Assembly (NCBI RefSeq): GCF_014837035.1
Contig: NZ_JACSPS010000002.1
Coordinates: 573,851 to 637,850 of the forward strand
Direction: 5' to 3'
Source of the DNA: Kaistella pullorum
Lineage (GTDB): Bacteria; Bacteroidota; Bacteroidia; Flavobacteriales; Weeksellaceae
Length of the DNA stretch: 64,000 nucleotides
Shown: piece after piece, positions 31,954 to 42,829 of the stretch
How the letters are laid out: the number at the start of each line of letters is the position of its first letter
Position numbering within the stretch: the first letter of the stretch is position 1
The notes under the pieces: model-generated
What the model was told of the DNA's origin: nothing
The model's database searches: none
Seen by the model: the letters and a program-made list of their open reading frames with translations, nothing else
Program-made: the position numbers and the translations under genes

Positions 31954-34900
31954 TTAATTCAGAAATACCTGATATTTCTGCGTTTGATGGATAATTTCGA
32001 GCAGTGAGCCGTTAATTTCAATCTGTGCTTTCATTGAAAGCATTTCAACTGTGGTCTGGTCATCAGGATTCTTGACAAGGAACGTAAGTTTTTGCTCTCC
32101 TTTGTTATCGATGAAGTTTTCGCGGAAAAAACTGATGTCCTCACGCCGAAGGTCATTCAGCCCAATTACCACGGTCATCTTTTTCGCAAATTTTTCGAAA
32201 GCATCCTTCAGATCGGTCACTTCATTCACATTCACGAAAACACGCCGGTCTTTAGACTGCGCAAATTTAATCTTGAAAATAACAAAACGCTGTACTTCTA
32301 TTTTATCACGAAGCCTCATATAATCTCGGTCGCCGAGCCTAAAACTGTAACTTCCGCTATAATCTTCCAGTGTGACAAAAGCTATCTTTTCGCCACTGTT
32401 TTTTCCGTCGCGGACGCTGTATTCGGTTACCAGTCCGGCGACCATATATTCAGGTGTGTTATTTCGAAGCGCCTGTTTTTCCTTCCAGCTCAGCTGGTCA
32501 TTATTAAACAGATCGGCCTGCGGACCCGCGAACGCAGTATCTTTGAAACTATCGATCTCATCAAGGTTCAGGAAATTAAAATTTCCCCGCGGCTCTACTT
32601 TCTTCGTCGGTTCTTCTATCGCGGCGTCATCTTCCTCATCAGCAACATCCAGCGGAATATCCACCAAATCTTCATCAGCTTCCGCTGTATCGATGATCTC
32701 CGTAGGTAAGATGAGAGGACTCAGTTCCTCTATTTCCTCTTTCTTGCCTTCCAAAATTTCCTTCTTGCTCAATGCGCCCTGCAAAAACTGAAACTGAAAA
32801 CGGTACTCATCAAGCGGATGCGCGGAAAGATAAAACCCGATAATTTCCTTTTCCTTATTGAGTTTGTGCATGTTCTGCCACTCCGGCGCGGGATTTATTT
32901 TGGGCTGCTCGATCTGCACTTCTTCTGCAAAGTCAGCAAAAAGCGAATTTTCGATCTCATTTTTGCTTTCCTGAAAACTTTGGCCGTAGCGCAAAAGCCT
33001 TTCAAGATTGGTTCGGCCACTCATATCGATGTCAAAATACTGCGCGCGGTGGTAACGGTCAACCTCATCAAAAGCACCGGCGATCACCAAACTTTCCGCC
33101 ACTCGCTTATTCATTTGCGTACACGGAACTTTTTCGAAGAAATCATAAATATTGCGGTATTTCTCCTCTTTTCGGGCATTTACGATTGCCTCACTCGGAC
33201 CTTCACCAATTCCTTTTATAGCGCCAAGCCCAAAGCGGATCTGACCTTTTTCATTCACCGAAAACTCGTATTGAGATTCATTCACGGCCGGTCCTAACAC
33301 ATCAACGCCCATGCTTTTGCAATCTTCCATGAACATGGTGATCTGCTTAGTATTATTGAGGTTATTCGTCATTACGCTCGCCATGTATTCTGCGGGATAA
33401 TTGGCTTTAAGATAAGCGGTATGATAAGCTATCAGCGCATAACAGGTGGAGTGAGATTTGTTAAAAGCATATTCTGCAAAAGCTTCCCAGTCTTTCCAGA
33501 TTTTATTGAGTTTATCAACGTCGAGATTGTTCTTTTGTCCTTCCTCCAAAAATTTAGGATACATTTTATCCAAAGTAGCGCGGTCTTTTTTCCCCATCGC
33601 CTTTCGCAGCGTATCGGCTTCACCTTTGGTAAAGTTGGCGAGTTTTTGCGAAAGCAACATTACCTGTTCCTGATAAACTGTGATTCCGTAGGTTTCCTCG
33701 AGAAATTCTTTAGTTTCTTCAAGGTCATAAACTGTTTCCTCAAGCTTGTTTTTTCTGTTGATAAAATTTGGAATATATTTAATTGGGCCCGGCCTGTAAA
33801 GCGCGTTCATCGCGATCAAATCAGCAAATTTCGTAGGTTTTAGCTCGCGCATATACTTCTGCATTCCCGGACTTTCATACTGAAAAATACCAATTGTGCG
33901 GCCTTCCTGAAACAACTGATACGTCTTTAGGTCGTCCAGCGGAATGTTGTCTGTATCGATTTCAATTCCGTGTCTTTGCTTAATGAGTTTGATGGCGTGC
34001 TTGATGATCGTCAAAGTCCGCAAACCCAAAAAGTCCATTTTCAGCAAACCGGCACTTTCTGCCACCGAGTTATCAAACTGCGAGACCAAAATATCCGGAT
34101 CCTTTGCCGCAATAGCGATCGGCACAAGGTTCGAAATATCTTCAGGAGTGATGATAACACCACATGCGTGAATTCCGGTATTCCGGATGCAGCCTTCCAT
34201 TCTCTGCGCTGCGTTCAACACATCATAACGCTCATCAGCAGGATCAGCCAGAATATCTTTCATCTCCTGCGCTAAAACTTTGTCTTCCGGCCCGAGTTTT
34301 TCAAATTTTGCAAAAGCCTTGGCAATGTTCATTCCGGGCACAGCAGGAACGAGTTTAGCAATGTTATTGGTTTCCGGGATGGACACATCGAGCACACGTC
34401 CGGCATCCTTGATAGCGGATTTTCCGCCAAGAACAGAATAGGTAATGATTTGCGCTACATTGCTCTTGCCGTATTTTTCAACTACCCATTTGATGATTTT
34501 ATCACGGCCTTCGTCATCAAAATCAATATCGATATCCGGCATCGAGATACGTTCAGGATTCAGAAAACGCTCAAAAAGCAGATTGTATTCTATGGGGTCC
34601 ACATTCGTAATTCCTGTACAGTAAGCCACCGCAGATCCCGCGGCCGATCCACGTCCCGGACCCACCCAAACGCCCATCTTACGTGCTTCATTACAAAAAT
34701 CCTGTACGATGAGGAAGTACCCCGGATAACCGGTCTTTGCAATGACATCAAGTTCAAAATCGAGCCGGTCACTTATTGACGGAGTAATCTCAGCATATCG
34801 CTGGCGTGCACCTTGGTACGTAAGATGCCGCAAATAGGCATTTTCACCACGTTTTCCACCATCAAGCAAATCTTCTTCATGTAAAAACTCTTCCGGAATG

Positions 34901-36609
34901 TCAAACTTCGGAAGCAGCACATCACGCTTCAGTTTGTATGGTTCAAATTTTTGCCGGAACTCTGTGTAAGCTTCGAAAGCATCAGGGAACTGAATGAAAG
35001 CCTGCTTCAGTTCCTCGCGGCTTTTCAGATAAAACTCTTTAGACGGAAGACCACGTCTTTTCCCGAAACCTTTACCAACCGGTGAGGAAAGCTTCTCACC
35101 ATCTTTGATGCAGAAAAGGATATCCTGAATGTTTGCATCGGTTTTATTGGTGTAAAAAGTTTCATTTTGGGCTAAAATTTTCACTTCATGCTGATCTGCA
35201 AAGCCCAATAGCACTTCATTGATATATTCTTCCTCTTCTACCCCGTGATTTTGAAGCTGGACATAAAAATTATCTTCAAATGTATTTTTCCACCACTTGA
35301 AAACCTCCTCTCCTTTCTGTTCACCAAATTCTAAAACTGTCGAAGGAATATCACCTGAAATGCCGCCGGTAAGCGCAATCAGGTCTGATTTGTGCTCCGC
35401 GATCATTTGTTTTGAAATCCGCGGAACGCCGAAGTAGAATCCGTTCACAAAACCAAGACTTGAGAGTTTGATGAGGTTTTTATAACCGTTGAAATTTTTT
35501 GCGAGCAAAACTACATTCGTTCTGCGGTCGGGATCGTCTTTGGTAAACTGCTTCTGCTCCGGCCTGTCTGAAATATAAAATTCACAACCCAAAACAGGGA
35601 TCAGCGGTTCTTTTCGCGGCGCAGGTTCGGTGAAAGTTTGCCCTTCCGCTGCAGCAGATTCTAACTTTTGAAGATAGGTCTGATAATTTTTTGAAATATT
35701 GTCATTGGCCTTTTCCACCTCCGCAACAAATTTGAAGGCGCCCATCATATTTCCGATATCCACCAGTCCCACCGCCGGAAAATCATTGGCAAGAGCGTGA
35801 GAAATAAGTTCAGAGATATGCGTCGAAGACTGTAGCGACGAATAAATGCTGTGATTGTGAAAATTAAAGTATTCGCCAAGTTCGATCTCATCAAAATCGC
35901 CAAAATCAACGGTTTTCTTCTTTTTAGTAGCTGAAACCTGGCGGCGGATGACAATCGGGAACGGCGCGAATCGTGACCGGTGTGCGTCCCGGAATCTTTG
36001 CAATTCGTCTTCGCTGATTTGCAATGCTTTTGCGGGAATAATCCCTATTCGTATCATCTCGAAAAAGATCTGTGCGGTGGCATTTACGTCTGCCGCGGCA
36101 TTGTGGGCTTCGTCGAACTTTTCACCGAAAAGTTTATCATAGAGCTCCACAAGTTTGGGCGATTTGAACCGGCCATTTTTGCCACCTCCCAACTGGCAAT
36201 ACTCTGTACCGATCTCCATTGTATCGGCAGACGGAATTGCGTGCAACGAGTCGTCAAGACCCTGTCTTAAAAATTCAGCGCCGACGATTTTGTAGTCAAA
36301 ATCAATATTGTGGCCGGCAACTATCTTAGACTTTTTTAAAACCTCGGAAAACAGTGACAGCACTTCCCGCAGGTCATGACCTTCCTCACGGGCCATTTTG
36401 GTGGAGATACCATGGATTCGCGATGCGTTAAACGGTATATCAAAACCGTCAGGCTTAATTACAAAATCCTGGTTTTCAATAAGATTTCCTAAATCATCAT
36501 GCAATTGCCACGCGATCTGCACCATCCGGGGCCAATTGTCGGCATCGGTAAGTGGTGCATTGAAATTTTTAGGTAAACCGGTGGTTTCAGTGTCGAAAAT
36601 AAGATACAT
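31954..36609 (-). CDS. dnaE: DNA polymerase III alpha subunit fused to a DnaQ-type proofreading exonuclease
   Basis: This 1551-residue replicative polymerase begins with a DEDDh exonuclease (about 1-190): D6 and E8 in FDTETTG, D103 in GHNIDFD, H169 and D174 in HNAAAD. A DnaE body follows. The PHP domain starts near residue 248 (FNFHNHSIYSS); its usual TDHGN segment reads VDIGN, so one metal-binding His is lost. Polymerase acidic residues are in MPDIDIDFDDEGRD, with GRGSAAGSAV before and ELKPTKFADLIAMNALYRPG after. A C-terminal OB-fold is present. Proofreading in cis would compensate for a weak PHP domain. This gene alone occupies its transcription unit. Confidence 0.94.
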   Translation of the reverse strand: MYLIFDTETTGLPKNFNAPLTDADNWPRMVQIAWQLHDDLGNLIENQDFVIKPDGFDIPFNASRIHGISTKMAREEGHDLREVLSLFSEVLKKSKIVAGHNIDFDYKIVGAEFLRQGLDDSLHAIPSADTMEIGTEYCQLGGGKNGRFKSPKLVELYDKLFGEKFDEAHNAAADVNATAQIFFEMIRIGIIPAKALQISEDELQRFRDAHRSRFAPFPIVIRRQVSATKKKKTVDFGDFDEIELGEYFNFHNHSIYSSLQSSTHISELISHALANDFPAVGLVDIGNMMGAFKFVAEVEKANDNISKNYQTYLQKLESAAAEGQTFTEPAPRKEPLIPVLGCEFYISDRPEQKQFTKDDPDRRTNVVLLAKNFNGYKNLIKLSSLGFVNGFYFGVPRISKQMIAEHKSDLIALTGGISGDIPSTVLEFGEQKGEEVFKWWKNTFEDNFYVQLQNHGVEEEEYINEVLLGFADQHEVKILAQNETFYTNKTDANIQDILFCIKDGEKLSSPVGKGFGKRRGLPSKEFYLKSREELKQAFIQFPDAFEAYTEFRQKFEPYKLKRDVLLPKFDIPEEFLHEEDLLDGGKRGENAYLRHLTYQGARQRYAEITPSISDRLDFELDVIAKTGYPGYFLIVQDFCNEARKMGVWVGPGRGSAAGSAVAYCTGITNVDPIEYNLLFERFLNPERISMPDIDIDFDDEGRDKIIKWVVEKYGKSNVAQIITYSVLGGKSAIKDAGRVLDVSIPETNNIAKLVPAVPGMNIAKAFAKFEKLGPEDKVLAQEMKDILADPADERYDVLNAAQRMEGCIRNTGIHACGVIITPEDISNLVPIAIAAKDPDILVSQFDNSVAESAGLLKMDFLGLRTLTIIKHAIKLIKQRHGIEIDTDNIPLDDLKTYQLFQEGRTIGIFQYESPGMQKYMRELKPTKFADLIAMNALYRPGPIKYIPNFINRKNKLEETVYDLEETKEFLEETYGITVYQEQVMLLSQKLANFTKGEADTLRKAMGKKDRATLDKMYPKFLEEGQKNNLDVDKLNKIWKDWEAFAEYAFNKSHSTCYALIAYHTAYLKANYPAEYMASVMTNNLNNTKQITMFMEDCKSMGVDVLGPAVNESQYEFSVNEKGQIRFGLGAIKGIGEGPSEAIVNARKEEKYRNIYDFFEKVPCTQMNKRVAESLVIAGAFDEVDRYHRAQYFDIDMSGRTNLERLLRYGQSFQESKNEIENSLFADFAEEVQIEQPKINPAPEWQNMHKLNKEKEIIGFYLSAHPLDEYRFQFQFLQGALSKKEILEGKKEEIEELSPLILPTEIIDTAEADEDLVDIPLDVADEEDDAAIEEPTKKVEPRGNFNFLNLDEIDSFKDTAFAGPQADLFNNDQLSWKEKQALRNNTPEYMVAGLVTEYSVRDGKNSGEKIAFVTLEDYSGSYSFRLGDRDYMRLRDKIEVQRFVIFKIKFAQSKDRRVFVNVNEVTDLKDAFEKFAKKMTVVIGLNDLRREDISFFRENFIDNKGEQKLTFLVKNPDDQTTVEMLSMKAQIEINGSLLEIIHQTQKYQVFLN

Positions 36610-36766
36610 GAAGTGTGGAAATTTTGGTAAAAATAGGCGTTTATCTTCTTAAATCAAAACCATGAAAGCAGGTTCGGTTGCCAGAAATTTCACTATAAGC
36701 ATATTGATTTTCTACGCTTAAAACAGCGAAAGTTTGGGCCGACAAAATTAAATCTAAACAAAAAAA

Positions 36767-36787
36767 GACGGCAGATAAACTGCCGTC
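36767..36787 (-). terminator. Terminator of the GEVED T9SS protein gene
   Basis: GACGGCAG and CTGCCGTC pair perfectly around a 5-base loop. On the minus strand a T7 tract follows. It lies 26 bases beyond the stop at 36814. Confidence 0.8.
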
Positions 36788-36813
36788 CTTCAATAGAAAT
36801 TTAAATGAAAAAT

Positions 36814-38412
36814 CTACTTCTTTACAGACTTCACTGTTTTCACAGTACCATCCTCATAGCGAAGATTGATAAAGTAAAGACCAGATTTCAGTTGTGCAAG
36901 GTTGATCTCAGAAGCCGCAGCTAAAGTGCGAACATTTCTGCCTGAAGCATCTGTCACTGTGATTGATTTTACACCTTTGATATCAGAAATCTTCACCACA
37001 TCAACGAATGGATTAGGATATACAGATACTGCATCTTTACTAACATTTCCTACTGCAAGGAACTGCTGATAATCGAGCGTATAATCTTCCGCCTGACCGT
37101 TACCCATCTGGCTGCATCCTGTGGTAAGTGCTGTGTGGATAGCCGTGCTGGCAAAATTGTACTTCACTCGCATACGTTTTTGGCCATACGCAACACCAGA
37201 AGGGATTGTGATATTTCCTGTAAGTACGACCGGGTTATCAGTTACCCCTGCTTTTCTCACCATAGTTGCTGTAGTATTGAAGTAAGATTCTCCGGCATCA
37301 TCGAAGTCACCGTCACCGTTCCAATCGATAAATACAGACATAGCCCAACCATTCACAGGGTTTCCGTTTGTAGTTCCTGATACCGTGATAGGCAATGTAG
37401 TAACATTATCTTTCACCTCAAAAATAGTGGATGTGAAATCCTGATAATGCGCGAATGAACCAATAGTAGTTGCTGTAGGATCAGAACTGTTCGTTACGCC
37501 CGCAAAGTTTACAGATTTAATTGGCGCAATAGCCGTAGGCTGATTCGTTGTAAGCGCGCAATAAGTAATCACATTGTTCGTGGTGAAAGATACTTCCGTA
37601 CAACCTGTCGCCTGTCCTACTGTATTCCAAGGAGACACAGAGGCGTAATAAGTACCGTTTGGCGCCAGGGTAATGTTCTGTGAAGTTCCTGTCACAGCAG
37701 CGTTGAAGACATCAGTTCCGCCAGGAGTAGTTCCCACTTTCAGATAATAATTTACTGCAGTCGGAGATTCATTCCATGAAATAGTGTTGGTTCCCGATGG
37801 CAGTACTGAACCGCTGGTAAGGTTGGTAAAGGTAGTACAAGCAGGTGCAGTACTTACGTTTTGCTGTGCAATGTTGATATCATCAACAAAAATATTTCCG
37901 TTAGCACTTCCTACAACCCACGCGCCAATACCGTAGGCTTGGCCGGGCTGCATCTTACCTGCAGGAATAGTAGCACTTTTAGTTTGACAAGTCGTAATCG
38001 CAGCGGCTCCCAATGCAGTTCCTGCTCCGATGTATTCCACGTTCCACTGGTTTGTTGCCGGCAGGTAGCTGAATAGGGCAACATAAAGCGTTCCGTTTGA
38101 GTTCGCGGCTTTTTTGTAATTAAAGCTTACATCTACCGCCTGTCCATTGTTCAGTTTGCCGAATTCTTCTTCAAGCACTTCTGTAAGGACCATCCAACCT
38201 GTTTGCGTCACTGTACCGTTTGTAGTGACCGCGCCAATCTGCAACTGTCCACCAAAATCTCCCGAACATGCAGCTGCGGAAGTGAAAGTACCGCCGCCAA
38301 ATTGTGCGTACTGTCCTACATCAGTTGCATCCTCGAAATCAGCTAAGTGATTCAGCTGAGCCTGTGCGAAAAAGCTAAAAGCGATACCGCAAGAGAGTAA
38401 TAATTTTTTCAT
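36814..38412 (-). CDS. Secreted GEVED-domain protein with T9SS sorting signal
   Basis: The protein has 532 residues from the ATG at 38412; the longer frame to 38475 lacks a signal. The signal peptide is MKKLLLSCGIAFSFFAQAQ. A jelly-roll-like region (about 20-190) is followed by a fibronectin-III-like module (about 195-280). A GEVED domain (about 330-455, with FIDWNGDGDFDDAGES) and a T9SS type A sorting domain (about 465-532, VYPNPFVDVVKI to the end) complete it. The protein is secreted through T9SS or anchored on the surface. Adhesive or binding roles are usual for such architectures, but the ligand is unknown. Confidence 0.9.
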   Translation of the reverse strand: MKKLLLSCGIAFSFFAQAQLNHLADFEDATDVGQYAQFGGGTFTSAAACSGDFGGQLQIGAVTTNGTVTQTGWMVLTEVLEEEFGKLNNGQAVDVSFNYKKAANSNGTLYVALFSYLPATNQWNVEYIGAGTALGAAAITTCQTKSATIPAGKMQPGQAYGIGAWVVGSANGNIFVDDINIAQQNVSTAPACTTFTNLTSGSVLPSGTNTISWNESPTAVNYYLKVGTTPGGTDVFNAAVTGTSQNITLAPNGTYYASVSPWNTVGQATGCTEVSFTTNNVITYCALTTNQPTAIAPIKSVNFAGVTNSSDPTATTIGSFAHYQDFTSTIFEVKDNVTTLPITVSGTTNGNPVNGWAMSVFIDWNGDGDFDDAGESYFNTTATMVRKAGVTDNPVVLTGNITIPSGVAYGQKRMRVKYNFASTAIHTALTTGCSQMGNGQAEDYTLDYQQFLAVGNVSKDAVSVYPNPFVDVVKISDIKGVKSITVTDASGRNVRTLAAASEINLAQLKSGLYFINLRYEDGTVKTVKSVKK

Positions 38413-38618
38413 AAAACTAATATTTAAATTTTTCTGTGGTAAATATAGGATAAATATGTGAAATAAAACATCCATGAATAAGTCGCAAAAGGTTAGCTTA
38501 GGCAGTAACTTTTATTCAACGGTTCAGGCTAAATGGCGACAATATCATTTTGTAGCTATTTAGGGCTTGATATAGGCTTCAGATAACGTCATCATCTTTA
38601 AATTTCCCCTAAAATCTT

Positions 38619-38626
38619 TATCTTTG
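38619..38626 (+). promoter_or_regulatory. -7 promoter box for the E1 gene, six bases from the start codon
   Basis: TATCTTTG matches TAnnTTTG, with TTAGCT between it and the ATG at 38633. It overlaps an alternative start at 38624 and excludes it. Confidence 0.55.
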
Positions 38627-38632
38627 TTAGCT

Positions 38633-40705
38633 ATGGAAACCGAAACTCAGCCCAACGTATCTAAAGAGATTTTATTAAAAGCCTTCAATCATATGATGCT
38701 CGCGAAAGCCATGGCGGATATCTATGAAGAAAACCGGGCAATTGTACCTTACGTTCACAGTACCTCACGCGGACACGAAGCCATACAGCTTGCCACAGCC
38801 TATCAGCTTACAGCCGAGGATTGGGTTTCGCCGTACTATCGTGATGAAAGTCTTTTGATGGGCATAGGCTTTGAGCCGTACCGTTTGATGCTCCAACTTT
38901 TAGCTAAAGCCGACGACCCATTTTCAGGCGGCAGATCTTACTACTCACACCCTTCAAGTCTTGAAGAGAATCTACCGAAAATCATTCATCAAAGTTCGGC
39001 TACGGGGATGCAAGCGATACCTACAACAGGTATTGCGCAGGGTATTCAATATATTGAAGAATTTGGGCTTAAAGAATTTAAGCAAAATCCAGTTGTAATC
39101 TGCAGTTTGGGTGATAATTCGGTAACCGAAGGCGAAGTTTCGGAGGCTTTCCAGTTTGCGGCTCTTCACCAACTCCCGATCATCTTCTTGGTGCAGGATA
39201 ACGAATGGGGAATCTCTGTTACAAAAGAAGAAGCCCGCACTGCGGATGCGTACGATTTCGTGGCGGGATTCACCGGTCTTGGCCGTATGCGTGTCGACGG
39301 AACCGATTTTGCGGCAAGTTTTGAAGCGATGAAAAATGCAGTAGAATTCGTGCGTGCAGAACGTAAACCGCTCGTAGTTTGTGCCAAAACAGTACTGATA
39401 GGCCATCATACTTCCGGTGTGCGGCGTGAATTTTACCGTCAGGAAGATGAATTGATCAATTGCCGCGCGAAAGATCCGGGTGATATTCTGAGAAAAAGTC
39501 TTCTTGAAATTGGGCTTGATGAAGCGACGCTGAACGAAATGGAAAAAACAGCACGTTCGGAAGCAGAAAATGCATTCCAAAATGCCCTCGCAGCACCGGA
39601 TCCCTCACCGGAATCTGTGGAAGATTTTGTATTCGCACCCACTCCTATTACCGAAGAAAGCGGTACGCGCTCACCGCACGGCCAAGAAAAAATTGTGATG
39701 GTAGATGCAGCGATACACGCGATTCAGGAAATCATGAGAAAACATCCCGAAGCGTTACTTTACGGCCAGGATGTGGGCGAAAGAATCGGCGGCGTGTTCC
39801 GCGAAACGGTTACATTAGGACAAAAATTCGGTAAAAAACGGGTTTTTAATACACCCATCCAGGAAGCATATATCATCGGCTCTACTGTCGGGATGAGCGC
39901 TGTAGGACTTAAACCTATCGTAGAAGTTCAGTTTGCAGATTATATTTATCCAGGGATTAACCAATTGGTAACGGAAATTTCAAAATCGAGCTATTTAAGC
40001 AACGGAAAATTCCCCGTAAGCAATATCATCCGCGTGCCCATCGGCGCGTATGGCGGTGGCGGACCCTATCACAGTGGCAGTGTAGAAAGTATTCTTGCAA
40101 ATATCAAAGGAATTAAAATCGCCTACCCAAGCAACGCTGCTGATTTTAAAGGATTGTTAAAAGCTGCTTATTATGATCCGAACCCTGTGATAATGCTTGA
40201 GCATAAAGGTCTGTACTGGAGCAAAGTGCCTGGAACTGAAGATGCAAAACGGGTTTCTCCCGCCGAAGATTACATCTTACCGTTCGGCAAAGCAGATATC
40301 ACCGTGAAAGCTGAGGAGCAATGTATTCAGGAAGGACGCTCAATTGTTATCGTAACCTACGGAATGGGCGTTTATTGGGCCAAAGCCGCAGCGAAGAATT
40401 TTAACGGGCAAGTGGAAATCATTGATCTGCGGACACTGATTCCGCTGGATGAGAAACTGATTTTTGAACGCGTAAAAGCACACGGAAAATGCATCGTGCT
40501 TACGGAGGAACAGATCAATAATTCACTTGCAGAAGCACTCGCACACCGCATCTCGAAAAACTGTTTCCGATATCTCGACTTACCTGTGGAAGCAATCGGC
40601 GCGCGAAATGTTCCGGCGGTACCGATCAATTTGGTACTTGAGAAGGAGATGCTTCCGAATTCGGAGAAACTTTCTGATAAAATTCAGCAAATGCTTAGCG
40701 AATAA
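38633..40705 (+). CDS. Fused E1 component (alpha + beta) of a 2-oxo acid dehydrogenase
   Basis: This 690-residue protein has both E1 subunits in one chain. The alpha part (about 1-325) carries the thiamine diphosphate motif GDNSVTEGEV to VQDN and the phosphorylation-loop-like HHTSGVRREFY. The beta part (about 350-690) has YGQDVGERIGGVF, FNTPIQEAYIIG, PIGAYGGGGPYHSGS and DLRTLIPLD. Flavobacterial proteins of this form are usually called branched-chain (2-oxoisovalerate) dehydrogenase E1. It would work with E2 and E3 coded elsewhere, and is distinct from the pyruvate dehydrogenase E1-alpha at 52.7 kb. ligA follows after 57 bases with no terminator between. Confidence 0.88.
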   Translation: METETQPNVSKEILLKAFNHMMLAKAMADIYEENRAIVPYVHSTSRGHEAIQLATAYQLTAEDWVSPYYRDESLLMGIGFEPYRLMLQLLAKADDPFSGGRSYYSHPSSLEENLPKIIHQSSATGMQAIPTTGIAQGIQYIEEFGLKEFKQNPVVICSLGDNSVTEGEVSEAFQFAALHQLPIIFLVQDNEWGISVTKEEARTADAYDFVAGFTGLGRMRVDGTDFAASFEAMKNAVEFVRAERKPLVVCAKTVLIGHHTSGVRREFYRQEDELINCRAKDPGDILRKSLLEIGLDEATLNEMEKTARSEAENAFQNALAAPDPSPESVEDFVFAPTPITEESGTRSPHGQEKIVMVDAAIHAIQEIMRKHPEALLYGQDVGERIGGVFRETVTLGQKFGKKRVFNTPIQEAYIIGSTVGMSAVGLKPIVEVQFADYIYPGINQLVTEISKSSYLSNGKFPVSNIIRVPIGAYGGGGPYHSGSVESILANIKGIKIAYPSNAADFKGLLKAAYYDPNPVIMLEHKGLYWSKVPGTEDAKRVSPAEDYILPFGKADITVKAEEQCIQEGRSIVIVTYGMGVYWAKAAAKNFNGQVEIIDLRTLIPLDEKLIFERVKAHGKCIVLTEEQINNSLAEALAHRISKNCFRYLDLPVEAIGARNVPAVPINLVLEKEMLPNSEKLSDKIQQMLSE

Positions 40706-42766
<2,061 letters not shown>

Positions 42767-42788
42767 AATTTACATATTTAAAAAAAAA

Positions 42789-42810
42789 TACCGCTGAAAA
42801 TTCAGCGGTA
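42789..42810. terminator. Bidirectional terminator between ligA and hppA
   Basis: TACCGCTGAA and TTCAGCGGTA pair perfectly around AA, with A8 before and T6 after. Confidence 0.85.
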
Positions 42811-42829
42811 CTTTTTTAAATACAAATTA

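Noticed and set aside
32092-32709. 205-codon frame antisense to dnaE
   Set aside because: It lies wholly within the dnaE coding region on the other strand; such long shadow frames are expected from codon bias.
36662-36721. 19-codon plus-strand frame between dnaE and the GEVED gene
   Set aside because: There is no clear promoter box or downstream gene on that strand, and the frame is short enough to be chance.
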